From the NCBI GenBank assembly GCA_934047225.1, contig OW204012.1, positions 7,130,001-7,194,000 on the forward strand: a stretch of DNA of 64,000 nt, written 5' to 3'. The notes beneath the pieces were generated by a model. It was not told the DNA's origin. It saw only the letters and a program-made list of their open reading frames with translations, and made no database searches. The DNA comes from Ypsolopha sequella. Lineage: Eukaryota > Arthropoda > Insecta > Lepidoptera > Ypsolophidae. This document shows positions 43,821-54,195 of the stretch, in pieces. Position numbers and translations under genes: made by a program. How positions within the stretch are numbered: position 1 is the stretch's first letter; the number at the start of each line of letters is the position of its first letter.

Positions 43821-45145
43821 ATGGAACTTTTTTCCGTCCATGGCGTCCATGTGAAAAGTATTATTTTATATTTTGCGCTATCCGGAGACCCAGCGACGTC
43901 GTAATTCAGTGCACGCTGATATGAACGTTATTTCAATATAGTTTTTGTCGATATTTGTACCGACCACAGATCGACTCAAGGTAGGCGGCTACTTACCCCT
44001 TAAATTCTTGTATTTAAACTTATTCAACTTTGCAACAAATTAAATTTAACAACCGCATTTACTTTGATCATCATACTTTTGTTCAACTGCTTTTGTTAGT
44101 TATTTTAACTAGTTTTTGTGAAGTTATTTGAAACTTTTACAGCTAATTTACACTTTGAAGACTCGCTCTAGTTTTATTATTTTCTTTGAAACTAGGTAAG
44201 TGCTTTATTCGAAAAAAGTTGTGACATTTACAGTTGGACGACACGATATAACTCGAATCTAAAGAAACAAATACAACAAAAACATTTATTTTATCAAAAA
44301 TACATGCAAATACAATAAATGAAATTACAAAAAAAAACAAATATAATCAAGTTAACACAACACAAAACAAAAAGTAGGTAGGCAGCAAACATTTCTTACG
44401 CGCAACATTGGTGTAATCAATGGTACAGTATTCGGACAGTATAGTAAAATGGTGCTTGTACAAATTTAAGCAGACCCAAACCCCAAACTAAGCCGAGCTT
44501 GAACCGGGTCAAAAATTGTTAACAATGGGCTATGGTGTACTCAAGTGTTTCTACCTTATACACTAATAAGAGTAGATAAAAATAAATTAACATCATAATT
44601 AAATCTCATAATTTAATCGCAGAATTTAATCCAGGTCTCAACACAACTCGTGAATTTACCGATGTGTTTTCCCATACTGCAATGATATTTATGGAAACCC
44701 ACTTTACAGTGAGCCACTTGGCGCCTAGAGGACGCTAGTGTATTCAAAGCTAGTCAAAGACCATGATGCCCTACCGTCACCTGTTACAGTATCGGGTAGT
44801 GAAGAATACACATTTCTCTTATCCCGGGTTCGATTCCCGGTTCAGAGCTCCTCACATCCAGATTTACTTTTCTTTCTGCGTTTCTATACTGCAATTATAT
44901 AATGTTAATTTATATCTAATAAATCGCCAAGTGTTCAAACATAGAAATTTATTTCTTTCATAGTTTCGATAAAAATAAACATTTACAAATTTAGAGATTA
45001 ATCTGAGAATTAAATTTAAACTAAACAAGAAAAACATTAATTTACAAGGCTAAAGCATATAATTATATTTATTAAAAGATAATGGAAAAACTTCTTATGT
45101 ACTAACAATCAACGATCAAAGACCTTGGGAATAGAATAGTCCATC
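43821..45145. other. No gene; a locally repeated block and a B-box-like site
   Basis: ATTTTGCGCTATCCGGAGAC, CCAGCGACGTCGTAATTCAG at 43870-43910 recurs at about 46055-46095, with CGACTCAAGGT and GGCGGCTAC following in both. CCGGGTTCGATTCCCGG at 44826-44842 is a perfect T-arm with B box, but no acceptor stem or A box pairs with it, so I call no tRNA. Confidence 0.45.
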
Positions 45146-45150
45146 TCTTA

Positions 45151-45484
45151 TGTTGCGGACAACAAGCCTGAAAGGAAGCTGGCCAGCGGACCGAGGGACG
45201 GAGCGACGAGGTAGAGCAAGAAGGCAATATGTTGACTCGCGTCCAGGCTGGCCTACCTCAGGCGTCCTTCCTCTGGCCTCACCTCTCCGCGCTCCGTCGA
45301 CATCGCGCCTACGGGCACTACACGACAGAGTGGTTTTGTGCCATAAATATAAGGCCCTATTTTTGTAAAATTCATTCACTTCAGTTCACTTCACTACTTC
45401 ACTTTACTATCGTTTCTCTAAATAAAAGTTTGAAGTTTGAATACTGGGTTTTAATACAGTCCACTTCGGATCCTGACCTCAACA
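45151..45484 (+). mobile_element. Solo LTR with 5-bp target duplication
   Basis: The 334-bp unit starts TGTTGCGGAC and ends CCTCAACA, so its ends are the short inverted pair TGTTG/CAACA. TCTTA stands directly before (45146-45150) and after (45485-45489). A GC-rich first half, an AATATAAGG box at about 45345 and AATAAA at about 45421 give a plus-strand LTR layout. No internal region remains, as expected from recombination between two LTRs. Confidence 0.8.
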
Positions 45485-45489
45485 TCTTA

Positions 45490-46227
45490 CTTATACACTA
45501 TCTCCGTCTATATTTGCACATGGAAATAGAGACAGCAGTCATTATGTATATTGTCGATCATTCAAATCCCATACTGTGACATAAACATGTCAGGTGTGAG
45601 TTTTTTCTATGCTGACAGTACCAAAGATTTCAAAGGTAAAGATAAGCTCTTACCGTACTATGACAGCACCAAAATGTTTCCAAATGGGTGACGCTCACAC
45701 GTTTGGGATCAGTGCTCATCTGAACACAGTGATAGTTGGACGCCTTAAGTGCACTTAAAGTTAATCATTTTAACAACTTTAGTAGTCTAAACAGTTTGCT
45801 GACCGTAGGTTGACAGATTGCGCACTCATCAGTGTGCGCGCGTCGGCATTATGTTAACGCACGCATTAAAAAAACAATGCAATAGATTTTAGGTGCCAGG
45901 GCTCATCTAAACTTTTGAAATCTTTGGACAGTACAGCCAAAGCGGTATTTGTATGGTTCTTGCACAAGTACAAGGAAAATATTGCTTAAAAAAATCATTA
46001 ATGAATTTTTTATCCGTCCATCACGACGTCCATGTGAAAAGTAATACTTTCTCCTATTTTGCGCTATCCGGAGACACAGCGACGTCGTAATGCAGTGCGA
46101 CACAGGTCGACTCAAGGTTGGCGGCTACCTATCCCTTAAGGTGTGGGTAGACAACAGCCACAAGACTTTGCTGTAAGGATTTTCGAACATCATTTAACCC
46201 TAGATAACTAAACCACAAAATAACCAC
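45490..46227. other. No gene; second copy of the 43.9-kb block
   Basis: ATTTTGCGCTATCCGGAGAC, ACAGCGACGTCGTAATGCAG at 46053-46092 matches 43870-43910. Nothing coding. Confidence 0.45.
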
Positions 46228-46230
46228 TTA

Positions 46231-46657
46231 GGCCCACTTGCAGCATGATTGAGAAAAAATCCTTAACCCTCGGGTTAACTAACCCGACATTTCATTAGTC
46301 CTATTGCACCATGATAATATCTAAGCGGCTCAGATAAAGAAACATATCTGAGCTAAGCAGGTTAGTAATCCCGATTGTTTGACATTTGATATTTATTTAG
46401 AATGTTACCATAAAGTAATTAGTTGCAACCAATGAGGTATAGTATCTATATGATGGAAACAACACAATTTAAGTCAAACTGGTAACATTACTTCGCTAAC
46501 CCGAGTTTAACTCACGGTGAGAGTCGAGTTAAATTCTGATGACTTACTCTTAGTTTAACCCGAGATTTTGATTGTTGCAAGAGAGCTTTTTGTTTACCCT
46601 CTATTTTTTGACTTAACCCGAGTTAAAGTCGAGTTAGGAACATGCTGTAAGTGGGCC
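46231..46657. mobile_element. Harbinger-like MITE with TTA flanks
   Basis: GGCCCACTTGCAGCATG at left and CATGCTGTAAGTGGGCC at right are inverted with one mismatch; TTA at 46228-46230 and 46658-46660 fits the 3-bp target of PIF/Harbinger elements. Inside, CTCGGGTTAACTAACCCG and ACCCGAGTTAAAGTCGAGTT are subterminal palindromic motifs. Length 427 bp. Confidence 0.8.
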
Positions 46658-46706
46658 TTACAGAATGTTTACTCCGCATAACTAGCGAAAACAGGCGCAC
46701 GCACTC

Positions 46707-46799
46707 ATAGACGCATATATACGTACGACAATCTCGGGGATACTCGGGTGAATGCAAATACAAAATTCTGCCGAGATCATCATACGTACGCGTCTATCT
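46707..46799. repeat. Short inverted repeat beside the LINE
   Basis: AGACGCATATATACGTACGA, CAATCTCGG and CCGAGATCATCATACGTACG, CGTCT pair imperfectly around a 40-bp loop. It ends a few bases before the LINE 3' tail. Confidence 0.55.
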
Positions 46800-47383
46800 A
46801 TCTATGCATTTTTTTTTTATTTATTTATTTTTATTAAAAAATATATATACATTATACATAACAGTGTATCGGAAACCTTTTGAGGTTTTTATGTACACTC
46901 AGTTTCAACATTCGTCTAATAACATTATTTCAACTGACTGTCTCCTAGATACTTAAATAACATTGATCAACTTAGCTTATAAAACACAGAAACAAAATCG
47001 AGGGTAGAACTACACGCCACTAAGTAACACAGTCGCAAACTGTTTGGAATGCAGAATAACAAAATAAGGCACGTTCGTAGATATCAATTACATTCATTCT
47101 TAATGCTACTATTTTAAGGACTAGTTGAGGTTAACACCAGCTTATTACAATAAGTTTGCCTTATTAGATATGAGATAAGGATTTACACTGCTAACTGCTA
47201 TACAGGATGATACATTATTAGCCTACTATGTTTGATACAATTACTTTTACATATTTAATAAACAATAATAGGAATGCAATAATAGAAATTATAAGTAAAT
47301 AAACAATAATAGGTATATAGTAGTAGAAATTATATAGGTATGTTAATAGATAAATGCAGTGCATAATAGATACATAGTGCTGC

Positions 47384-50323
47384 TTAAATAAGCTCTAAGA
47401 AATGTCGTTTTAATTTTTCTTTTACATTACTTTCGTTAATTGAATCTCTGAGGTTATTTGGTAAACTGTTAATTAATTGAGGTAAAATACAGCCCGAGGT
47501 TCTTTTGCCGTATACATTTTTTGTTCTAGGAATTTTTAGTTTCCTTTTAGTTATATTCCGAGTTAATATCTTATGTTGAATAGGAATTTGAATGTCTTGT
47601 CGGAAGAATTGCTCTTTTAAGATTGCTAGTTCCACCTTCAGATGAATAGGCAGTGACCGACAAAATTTAAAAAGACCCATTGGATTGTCACGAAATTTTT
47701 CTTTTATTTTTAGCGGAACTATAAGCTTAAGGATGCGGAGTTGAAGTGAATATATTTTATCTAGGTATGTACGAAATGTCCGTCCGTAACTGCTTAGCCC
47801 GTACGAAATTATGGATTCAGCCAAAGACTTGTAAATATCCAATAGAATGGTAAAAGGTACTTTATTTTTTATTAAGTATATTTTAGCCATGACTGCGCGC
47901 AACTTAGTGCATACACGGTCTATGTGACAGCTCCAATTGAATCTGTCATCTATTATTAGTCCTAGGTACATTTGCTGATGCTCCTGTTTGATTTCAGGAC
48001 AGTAACAAACTGTTGAGTTGTTATTGTGCATACAGTCATGACTGTGTGCCACTAGTTTGACTTCATCTGGTAGCCCCACATTATAACTGGATCGCACGTG
48101 AATTATTTTAGTTTTATCAGCGTTCAGGGCTAAGCCAACATCATGAGACCATTTACAAATTGTATTGAAGTCATTTTGTAGTTTACACATTGCCTTGTTA
48201 ACGTCCCGGTCTGCTGCCACTAGACAGGTATCGTCAGCAAACTGCATGATATCGCATTCGGTCAGTGCATTCGTCATCGAGTTAACATAGATGAGGTAAT
48301 GCAGGGGGCCCATCACAGAACCTTGTGCCGTGCCAATTGTAACTGTCATTTCATCACTGAGTGAGTCATTTACCTTTACATAGTAGGATCGGTTACATAG
48401 GTAATCCTTGCACCACTGCAGCATAGGACCTCTTATACCACTGTCATCTAGTGTTTGTAAAAGAAGGTCATGGCGTAAGGTATCAAAGGCTTTACTGTAG
48501 TCGATCAGAACGATTAATACATGCTTTTTATTGTTGAGATGCATATTGACTTTGTCGGTGAACTGAGAGAGTAAAAGTGTAGTGCTTTTATTGGCTTGGA
48601 AACCATATTGATTTTGATTTAAGATTTCATTTCTTTTAAAGAACTTATGCATCTGGTCAGCTATAAATTTTTCGGTTATCTTATCTATGGAAGGCAGAAT
48701 TGTGATTTGTCTGTACTTGTCATACTCACACTGGCTACCTTTTTTGTGGATTGGCCGTACAATGCCAGTTTTAAGTTCATGAGGGTATTTCCCATTGGTT
48801 ACACTACTATTAATTAGATTACAGATGGTGCCTTTGATATTGTCGCATATGCTTTTTATATCTTTAGCTCTTATGCCATCTATCCCAGGCGCTTTTGTAC
48901 TATTAAGTTTATTTATTATTTTTTTAGTTGACTTAGGTGTCGCTTTAAGGAAATTCATTGTAACGTTACTAATATTGGTATAATAATTTTTATTGAGAAG
49001 TTTTTTATTACAGTTTGGTACTGTATCTTTTACTGTTTTATCAAACGTTTTAGCAAAATTATTGGCAATTTCATGATTACTTTCATTTTTAAACGCTTTC
49101 GTTATTGTTTCATCAATAGATTTTTTAATTTTGCCTGAAATTCTGTTAATGATATCCCACATCTTCTTAGGATCATTTTTACATCTTCTGATTTCTTGTT
49201 TATAATATGAATTTTTGGCGTTTTCAATTGCTTTATTTGCCTGATTTCTAGCTTTGTTATATTTTAGTCTCAGTATCATGTTTGTATTATCTTTCTTCCA
49301 GTCTATAAATAAGTCATCTCTTTTTTTACTTAATTTAGTAACATAATTATTTACCCACTTAGCAGTTTTACCTTTGCGTTCCCGAACTTTAACTTTATGA
49401 CTAGATTTTTGATAACAGCTATCGAAATTTTGTTTTATGAAGTTGTATATAATATTAGGACATGTGACTTCATTTGTTAAGTTCCAATCGACCTCGTTCA
49501 AATGTTTATTTAGTTCATTTGTGTTAATGACTGTTTTATATTTTGGAGCAGCCTGTATCTGTACTGACCCGATCAGAGAACAAATGGTAATTCGATGGTC
49601 TGCCAGTACAGTTCCTAGCGCAGCCGTGTAAGGGTCTTGGGTGCGTGATCTAATAAATATGTGATCTATACAGCTCTTTGTAGTTACGTTATTTCTATAT
49701 TCAATTCTCGTATAATCGGAGATCCCGCACTCAAGCCCAAGGCCAGAAGTCATGCAAAGATATTTGTTTTTTAGCCCATTTTCGCATTTTAGGTTTATGT
49801 TCATATCGCCAAGCAACAAAAAGTCGTCATTTTTACTAGTGCTTCTTATTAAAGATTGAAGTTCGTCAATAAACAAGTGCCTACTTTGCTCCGGTGGTCG
49901 ATACAGTGCACACAAATTTGCGTTATAGTTATTTTGTGTAGTTATTTTGAGCAAAATGCATTCAAAATGTATAGTTGTTGTTATAATTGGTTTAAATTTA
50001 TGTTTGTTTTTAATGTAAATTATAATTCCTCCTCCCTTACGGTTTTTTCGCAAATTTGTATGCATATCATATCCATCAAGTGAATAGAGTGAGCTAATAG
50101 AATCATAGATATTTGCTTCAGTTAGGATTATAACATCGATAGACTTTGTGCAGTTATTAATAGTTTGTTGTAGCTTTGAGAAATGTTTAATTGTTGATCG
50201 TATATTTACGTGCATGCAGGTAAGAGTGTTAAAGTTTTTAGGTATGCAATATAAAAAGTTTTCAACGTTTGTGCAATCAAATATTTCACAGATATCTGAT
50301 TTTACTTGGTTATAATTATCCAT
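47384..50323 (-). CDS. LINE ORF2: endonuclease and reverse transcriptase (979 aa)
   Basis: The protein nicks target DNA and copies the element's RNA there. An APE-type endonuclease fills residues 30-260: NIRS near the start, ILTEANI, LLLGDMNINL near 167, SCIDHIFIRS near 218 and DHRITICSL near 245 cover the metal-binding and catalytic motifs. The reverse transcriptase follows from about 450: KAPGIDGI, GIVRPIHKKGSQCEYDKYRQ, the YGFQANKST motif, VLIDYSKAFDTL, GTAQGSVMGPL and the catalytic MQFADDTCLV near 694. The C-terminus has a cysteine cluster (SHDCMHNNNSTVCYC) and a basic end. No stop or frameshift is seen. The clade (Crack/Daphne-like or another CR1-group branch) is a guess from the layout. 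Length is normal. The Met start follows ORF1 by 89 bases on the same strand. Confidence 0.92.
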   Translation of the reverse strand: MDNYNQVKSDICEIFDCTNVENFLYCIPKNFNTLTCMHVNIRSTIKHFSKLQQTINNCTKSIDVIILTEANIYDSISSLYSLDGYDMHTNLRKNRKGGGIIIYIKNKHKFKPIITTTIHFECILLKITTQNNYNANLCALYRPPEQSRHLFIDELQSLIRSTSKNDDFLLLGDMNINLKCENGLKNKYLCMTSGLGLECGISDYTRIEYRNNVTTKSCIDHIFIRSRTQDPYTAALGTVLADHRITICSLIGSVQIQAAPKYKTVINTNELNKHLNEVDWNLTNEVTCPNIIYNFIKQNFDSCYQKSSHKVKVRERKGKTAKWVNNYVTKLSKKRDDLFIDWKKDNTNMILRLKYNKARNQANKAIENAKNSYYKQEIRRCKNDPKKMWDIINRISGKIKKSIDETITKAFKNESNHEIANNFAKTFDKTVKDTVPNCNKKLLNKNYYTNISNVTMNFLKATPKSTKKIINKLNSTKAPGIDGIRAKDIKSICDNIKGTICNLINSSVTNGKYPHELKTGIVRPIHKKGSQCEYDKYRQITILPSIDKITEKFIADQMHKFFKRNEILNQNQYGFQANKSTTLLLSQFTDKVNMHLNNKKHVLIVLIDYSKAFDTLRHDLLLQTLDDSGIRGPMLQWCKDYLCNRSYYVKVNDSLSDEMTVTIGTAQGSVMGPLHYLIYVNSMTNALTECDIMQFADDTCLVAADRDVNKAMCKLQNDFNTICKWSHDVGLALNADKTKIIHVRSSYNVGLPDEVKLVAHSHDCMHNNNSTVCYCPEIKQEHQQMYLGLIIDDRFNWSCHIDRVCTKLRAVMAKIYLIKNKVPFTILLDIYKSLAESIISYGLSSYGRTFRTYLDKIYSLQLRILKLIVPLKIKEKFRDNPMGLFKFCRSLPIHLKVELAILKEQFFRQDIQIPIQHKILTRNITKRKLKIPRTKNVYGKRTSGCILPQLINSLPNNLRDSINESNVKEKLKRHFLELI

Positions 50324-50412
50324 ATTATTAGTTTTAGTATAATAAATAAATATAAGGAGTGTAAAAAAAAATTAGGGTATACCTAGGTTCAAGTTAAAAA
50401 TATATATAAATA

Positions 50413-51390
50413 TTAGCCACTAAGACCCTTGATATCCTCCAACGACCTTATTGTTAGCACCTTTTGCTTGTCATCTTTGCGGACCAAGATCTTGCCATTC
50501 TTGCACCAGATATACTTGAAGGTAGGTTGAAGTTCTTGTTTTGTGGACCAGAGTAGCGTCTTTTGGAATGGAGTGAGGGCTTCTCGAAGAAAGATTTTTA
50601 ATTTTCCGGTTTCCCCGGCTGCCGATTCCATAAGATCCGATACGATGAGCTTCTTACTTTTTGCGGCCAACAGCCAACGGTCTCGAGCCTCCTGATCGAT
50701 CATGTCAACTTTGATAAGCCCAATCTGCCCTTCGCGAGCTGTCATGCGTTTAGCTACCTTCACGTCACCAATGTTAGAGTTTATTTGCTCTGCAATTTTA
50801 GACGTTATTGCTTTGACATCTTCGTTTTCGGCTTGAGGTACATTTGCTATCTCGAGTTGAGCAGTAAGTTTCTGTTGCTCGAGTTCATTTACACGTTGTT
50901 CCAGAGCTCCGATTTTAATCTCAAGGTTTTTATTCTTATTTTTGATGGATATATTAGATTTTTCAATATCTTTAATTTTTTCTTTAAATGCCTCCATGCT
51001 CAATACAAACTCATCCACTTTACTGCAGCAAAAATCTACTGAATTTTTTATCTCTCTTATCTCCTTTTTAAGTGTCTTTTCAACTTCCTTATAAACGTCT
51101 TGCACAATTTTCTTGATATCAATGGTTGATTTAGTGTTTCTTGATTCTGTGTCGTCATCCTCTTCATCGTCGTCATCTTCGTCAATAATAATAGACTTTC
51201 GTTTTGGTGAGTTAACACAGCACTCCTGGCAGGACCACTCCAGGTTTTCGGCGTTGCGCAATGTAGATACCTGTTTTCGAGTTAGACCAGAGCATTGCGT
51301 GTTACAATGCACCATCTTATCGCACTTATTACATTCCAAAGCTGGTGATTTAACCGTTATATTTTTGTTGCACTTGTCGCACTTCGACAT
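50413..51390 (-). CDS. LINE ORF1: PHD-like finger and FP-type domain protein (325 aa)
   Basis: ORF1 proteins bind the element's RNA and help form the particle. The start chosen is the Met of MSKCDKCNK at 51390; the open frame extends 36 residues further up to 51498, but that part is hydrophobic and lies before the zinc finger. Residues 3-55 carry CDKC, CNKC, H, C and WSCQECC, a C4-H-C3 PHD-like pattern. An acidic run (DEDDDDEEDDD) follows, then a coiled coil with heptads from about 95 to 180 (ALEQRVNELEQQK), and a C-terminal domain of the kind shared by LINE ORF1 proteins and the baculovirus FP protein: IANVPQAENED, IGLIKVDMIDQEARDRW, LTPFQKTLLW and KYIWCKNGKILVRKDD. ORF2 lies just downstream. 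Confidence 0.85.
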   Translation of the reverse strand: MSKCDKCNKNITVKSPALECNKCDKMVHCNTQCSGLTRKQVSTLRNAENLEWSCQECCVNSPKRKSIIIDEDDDDEEDDDTESRNTKSTIDIKKIVQDVYKEVEKTLKKEIREIKNSVDFCCSKVDEFVLSMEAFKEKIKDIEKSNISIKNKNKNLEIKIGALEQRVNELEQQKLTAQLEIANVPQAENEDVKAITSKIAEQINSNIGDVKVAKRMTAREGQIGLIKVDMIDQEARDRWLLAAKSKKLIVSDLMESAAGETGKLKIFLREALTPFQKTLLWSTKQELQPTFKYIWCKNGKILVRKDDKQKVLTIRSLEDIKGLSG

Positions 51391-51713
51391 CTTTACCACT
51401 TTATAACGGGTAGATATATAAAGGATAACAACAAAGCTAGCAGACGTGTGAATCTTTTGAGCGACGAACGCAATTATGAACGCATGTTTTCGCTCCATCG
51501 AGTCGGCCTTCTGGTAGTATCTATTTTGTGACTAAACTGTATTCAGAGATACATGATAACTAAACGGAGTCGAGCGGACTACGAAATAAAATGTTTATTT
51601 ATCTTTAAAATTATAAATTGTGCATAGGAGCTGAAAACGTGCTACTAAAGTTTAATTATATATGTACAAATTAAGGATAATATATATATATCAAAACATT
51701 ATACCGGACTGTT

Positions 51714-51775
51714 ATTACAGATATCAACGTTATGGGAGCCACAAATTACAGATATCAACGTTATGGGAGCCACAA
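51714..51775. repeat. 31-bp tandem duplication
   Basis: ATTACAGATATCAACGTTAT, GGGAGCCACAA occurs twice head to tail with no difference, plus a partial third start (ATTACA). Confidence 0.9.
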
Positions 51776-51877
51776 ATTACATTTTTGCATTCGTCATTCA
51801 TCGAGCTATCGATGCATGCATATATGTAGCAGATTTTGCGCACATTTGACTCGGAATGAGTAGGAGCTTCTAGCATT

Positions 51878-51957
51878 CTAGCATCATGTTATTCTAGCAT
51901 CATGTTATTCTAGCATCATGTTATTCTAGCATCATGTTATTCTAGCATCATGTTATT
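51878..51957. repeat. 16-bp minisatellite, five perfect units
   Basis: CTAGCATCATGTTATT is repeated five times without change, which suggests recent slippage; length may vary between individuals. Confidence 0.9.
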
Positions 51958-51994
51958 CCGTTCATAGATAAACAAAACAAAAAAAAGTTGTCTA

Positions 51995-52390
51995 TACAGG
52001 GTGTTAATGCAAAACCAAGAATCCCTTTAGGGTATGAAATTATACACGATACTGATACGATTACGATAAAAAAAAGTATACCTTAAATTTTTACCAAAAA
52101 TTATATTGTTTTCCTAAGATCCAGCTACGCACTCTTATCAATGCAGTTCATTCACCCCGTAGTGCGGTAACGACCAATCACATTAAGTAATTATGTTCTG
52201 TGCTACTGACGCTATCAGAGGTCAACGTCCAGCGAGAGTGTCCACCGGATTAGAGTATTTCAAGTTTAACAAATCGTATTATTATGTGGTACTGCTACAT
52301 AAAATAAAATTGCCACTTTTTTTTTTTGAACTGTATGATTCATACTAACATACCCTAGAAGGATTCTTGCCTTTGCTTTTACACCGTGTA
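51995..52390. mobile_element. Mariner-like MITE with TA flanks
   Basis: TACAGGGTGTTAATGCAAAA, CCAAGAATCCCTTTAGGGTA at left and the inverse TACCCTAGAAGGATTCTTGC, TTTGCTTTTACACCGTGTA at right match at about 35 of 42 bases. TACAGGGTG ends are typical of mariner/IS630-group elements. Length 396 bp. Confidence 0.8.
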
Positions 52391-53543
52391 CACGTTTGCA
52401 AAAAAAAAAAAAAAATAAGTAGTTACTAAACTTTTGTTGAGCGCCATGTTGAGACAAATCTGGAAGGTAGAAAAAAAATCGCAGGAACAAGTGCAGGACA
52501 GTGTATGGAGTGCAGGGAAGTAGGTGAATTCCAGTTTGGCAGGGTATTGCGTCATCAATGAGGGGTTTTCAAAGTCAAATTAAAAAAGAAAAAGTAGTAC
52601 CGAACGACTCCATAGATGGCGCAGCCTGTACTAAAAGTGTCAAAAAATGTCGTCCTAGCAACACTGGATTCTTATGATTTTGACACTTCTTCTTTGCTTC
52701 TTTGTTTTTTTATGGTCAATCCATGCCTCAAATGTATTATTGCTAAGATTGTTCTTTCCGTAATTAGTTAAACTGTGTGTTCCTATATTTTTACAATTAG
52801 CTACAACGCATGGGCTGACAATGTTGAAAGTTGAATGAAATACCAAGCTATTAACGTAAGGATTACACATAGGAAACAACACAATATAAACACAACAAAT
52901 TAGGAATGTCTTTGTGAAGGGTGTTGTTGGATTTAACAATTGAATTGACGATTTTTATCTTGCTGCCCACAGATTAAAAAATAATCTTTGCTTTTTGACA
53001 CTTGAAAGCAGGGTAACGCCATCTGTGTTTACCTCTGAAAGCTTGATCAAGGTCAGTCTGGAAAACCGCTCATTGGACGAATGTTTAGATATCTAGGGTT
53101 AATAAATAGAAGTAAGATACAAATTCTATTCACCAGATCTTGATCATAACAATTCAATGCCTCGAAGAAGGCTATGCTTGAGGGGAAAGATAAATAAATG
53201 ACCTTTTTTGTGTCAGGTACCTGAGTCCCTGTCTGGTTTATTCGTCCAAGGTCCCTGCTCACAATGTCGGTTTTACAACAGACTTAAAAAAAAAAAAACT
53301 GTCATGTGATGTGTTGGACATTGTTAAAATAAAACGAGTATCAATGTAGCTGCTGTTTTAAAACTGAAAACCAGCGCTGCACACTGTATGACAGCGTCAG
53401 CAAATGCTAAGTTATTCCCATTTGTCCAAATAAATACTTTGTTTAAATGTTTATATTTTGTGTACGAACTGTTTGTGTGTTTTTAACCTTTTATATTTTA
53501 ATATTTGATTGTACTCATTTTTCTTTTTTGTGTGTATTTGGCC
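52391..53543. other. No supported gene
   Basis: A 94-residue minus frame (52939-52655) is considered and rejected below. The rest is unremarkable. Confidence 0.35.
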
Positions 53544-54044
53544 TTCGACCAAAATAAAATAAATGGACGGGCCATAGCGTACAGATTTTTGAAGTCTGTA
53601 AAGTGAGCGCCGGCTCTCACTTCATCTCTGTCTCTGTCTGTTAGAAGAGTGACACGTACGCTTATTATTACATGCGATCCAAATAACTGACGAAAAAATA
53701 CCTTCTTGTGCATTTACAAAGTGCAAAAAGCAAAATAAACATAAAAATAAAAATTAGGTATTGAAGTATATACAAAAAAAAATACAAAATTATTTATTTC
53801 TTTACACAATCATAGGTATTTACAGGTTGTTGGAGCCTCCTTTTAAGTAAAATAATACCTGTAGTAGGAGACTCCGCTCTTCCATAGTGAACAGCAAACT
53901 TATGAATAAGTGAGGGATGGTGTGTATAGGTGTGACTGAGATTCCCTAGCCCTACGACCGAAGTATATATCCAATTGCATAGACTCGTTATGAGTGAGGA
54001 AACTGTAAAGACAAGGCCCGTCCATTCATTTTATTTTGGTCGAA
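53544..54044. mobile_element. Possible MITE with 30-bp inverted repeats
   Basis: TTCGACCAAAATAAAATAAA, TGGACGGGCC (53544-53573) is inverted at 54015-54044 with one mismatch. The 440 bases between hold no gene. Flanks do not show a clear target duplication. Confidence 0.6.
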
Positions 54045-54132
54045 GTATTTGGCAATAAATGTTTCTTGTTCTTATTCTTATTCTTTTAAACTAAAATTTT
54101 GACGATGTAATTTGCAATATTCAGTATTTTCA

Positions 54133-54195
54133 ATAACGTCAAGTTTCAATCTCAAGTTGATGTTGATGAAAATGAGAATTACGCGGTAGACCCAC
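54133..54195 (+). mobile_element. G-family element, right arm only
   Basis: GTCAAGTTTCAATCTCAAGT, TGATGTTGATGAAAATGAGA, ATTACGCGGTAGACCCAC is one arm of the palindromic G element. Confidence 0.7.

Larger units (their letters stand above)
46810..51805 (-). mobile_element. Non-LTR retrotransposon (CR1/Jockey group), apparently complete
   Basis: Two intact frames, ORF1 then ORF2, are separated by 89 bases, with a 3' region of about 570 bases and a (TAAA)-rich tail at 46810-46836 on minus. The 5' end is uncertain. CTATCTATGCAT (46798-46809) and CTATCGATGCAT (51806-51817) could be an imperfect target duplication, which would place the 5' end at about 51805 and put a 31-bp tandem duplication in the 5' untranslated part. 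The boundaries are an inference. Confidence 0.75.

Noticed and set aside
44810..44850. CCGGGTTCGATTCCCGG as part of a tRNA gene
   Set aside because: The T-arm and B box are perfect, but no acceptor stem, D arm or anticodon arm can be drawn around it.
52655..52939. A 94-residue minus frame containing CVVANCKN, slightly like the start of a THAP finger
   Set aside because: The later THAP residues (C-x2-H, the AVPTIF end) are absent and the flanks show no exon signals.
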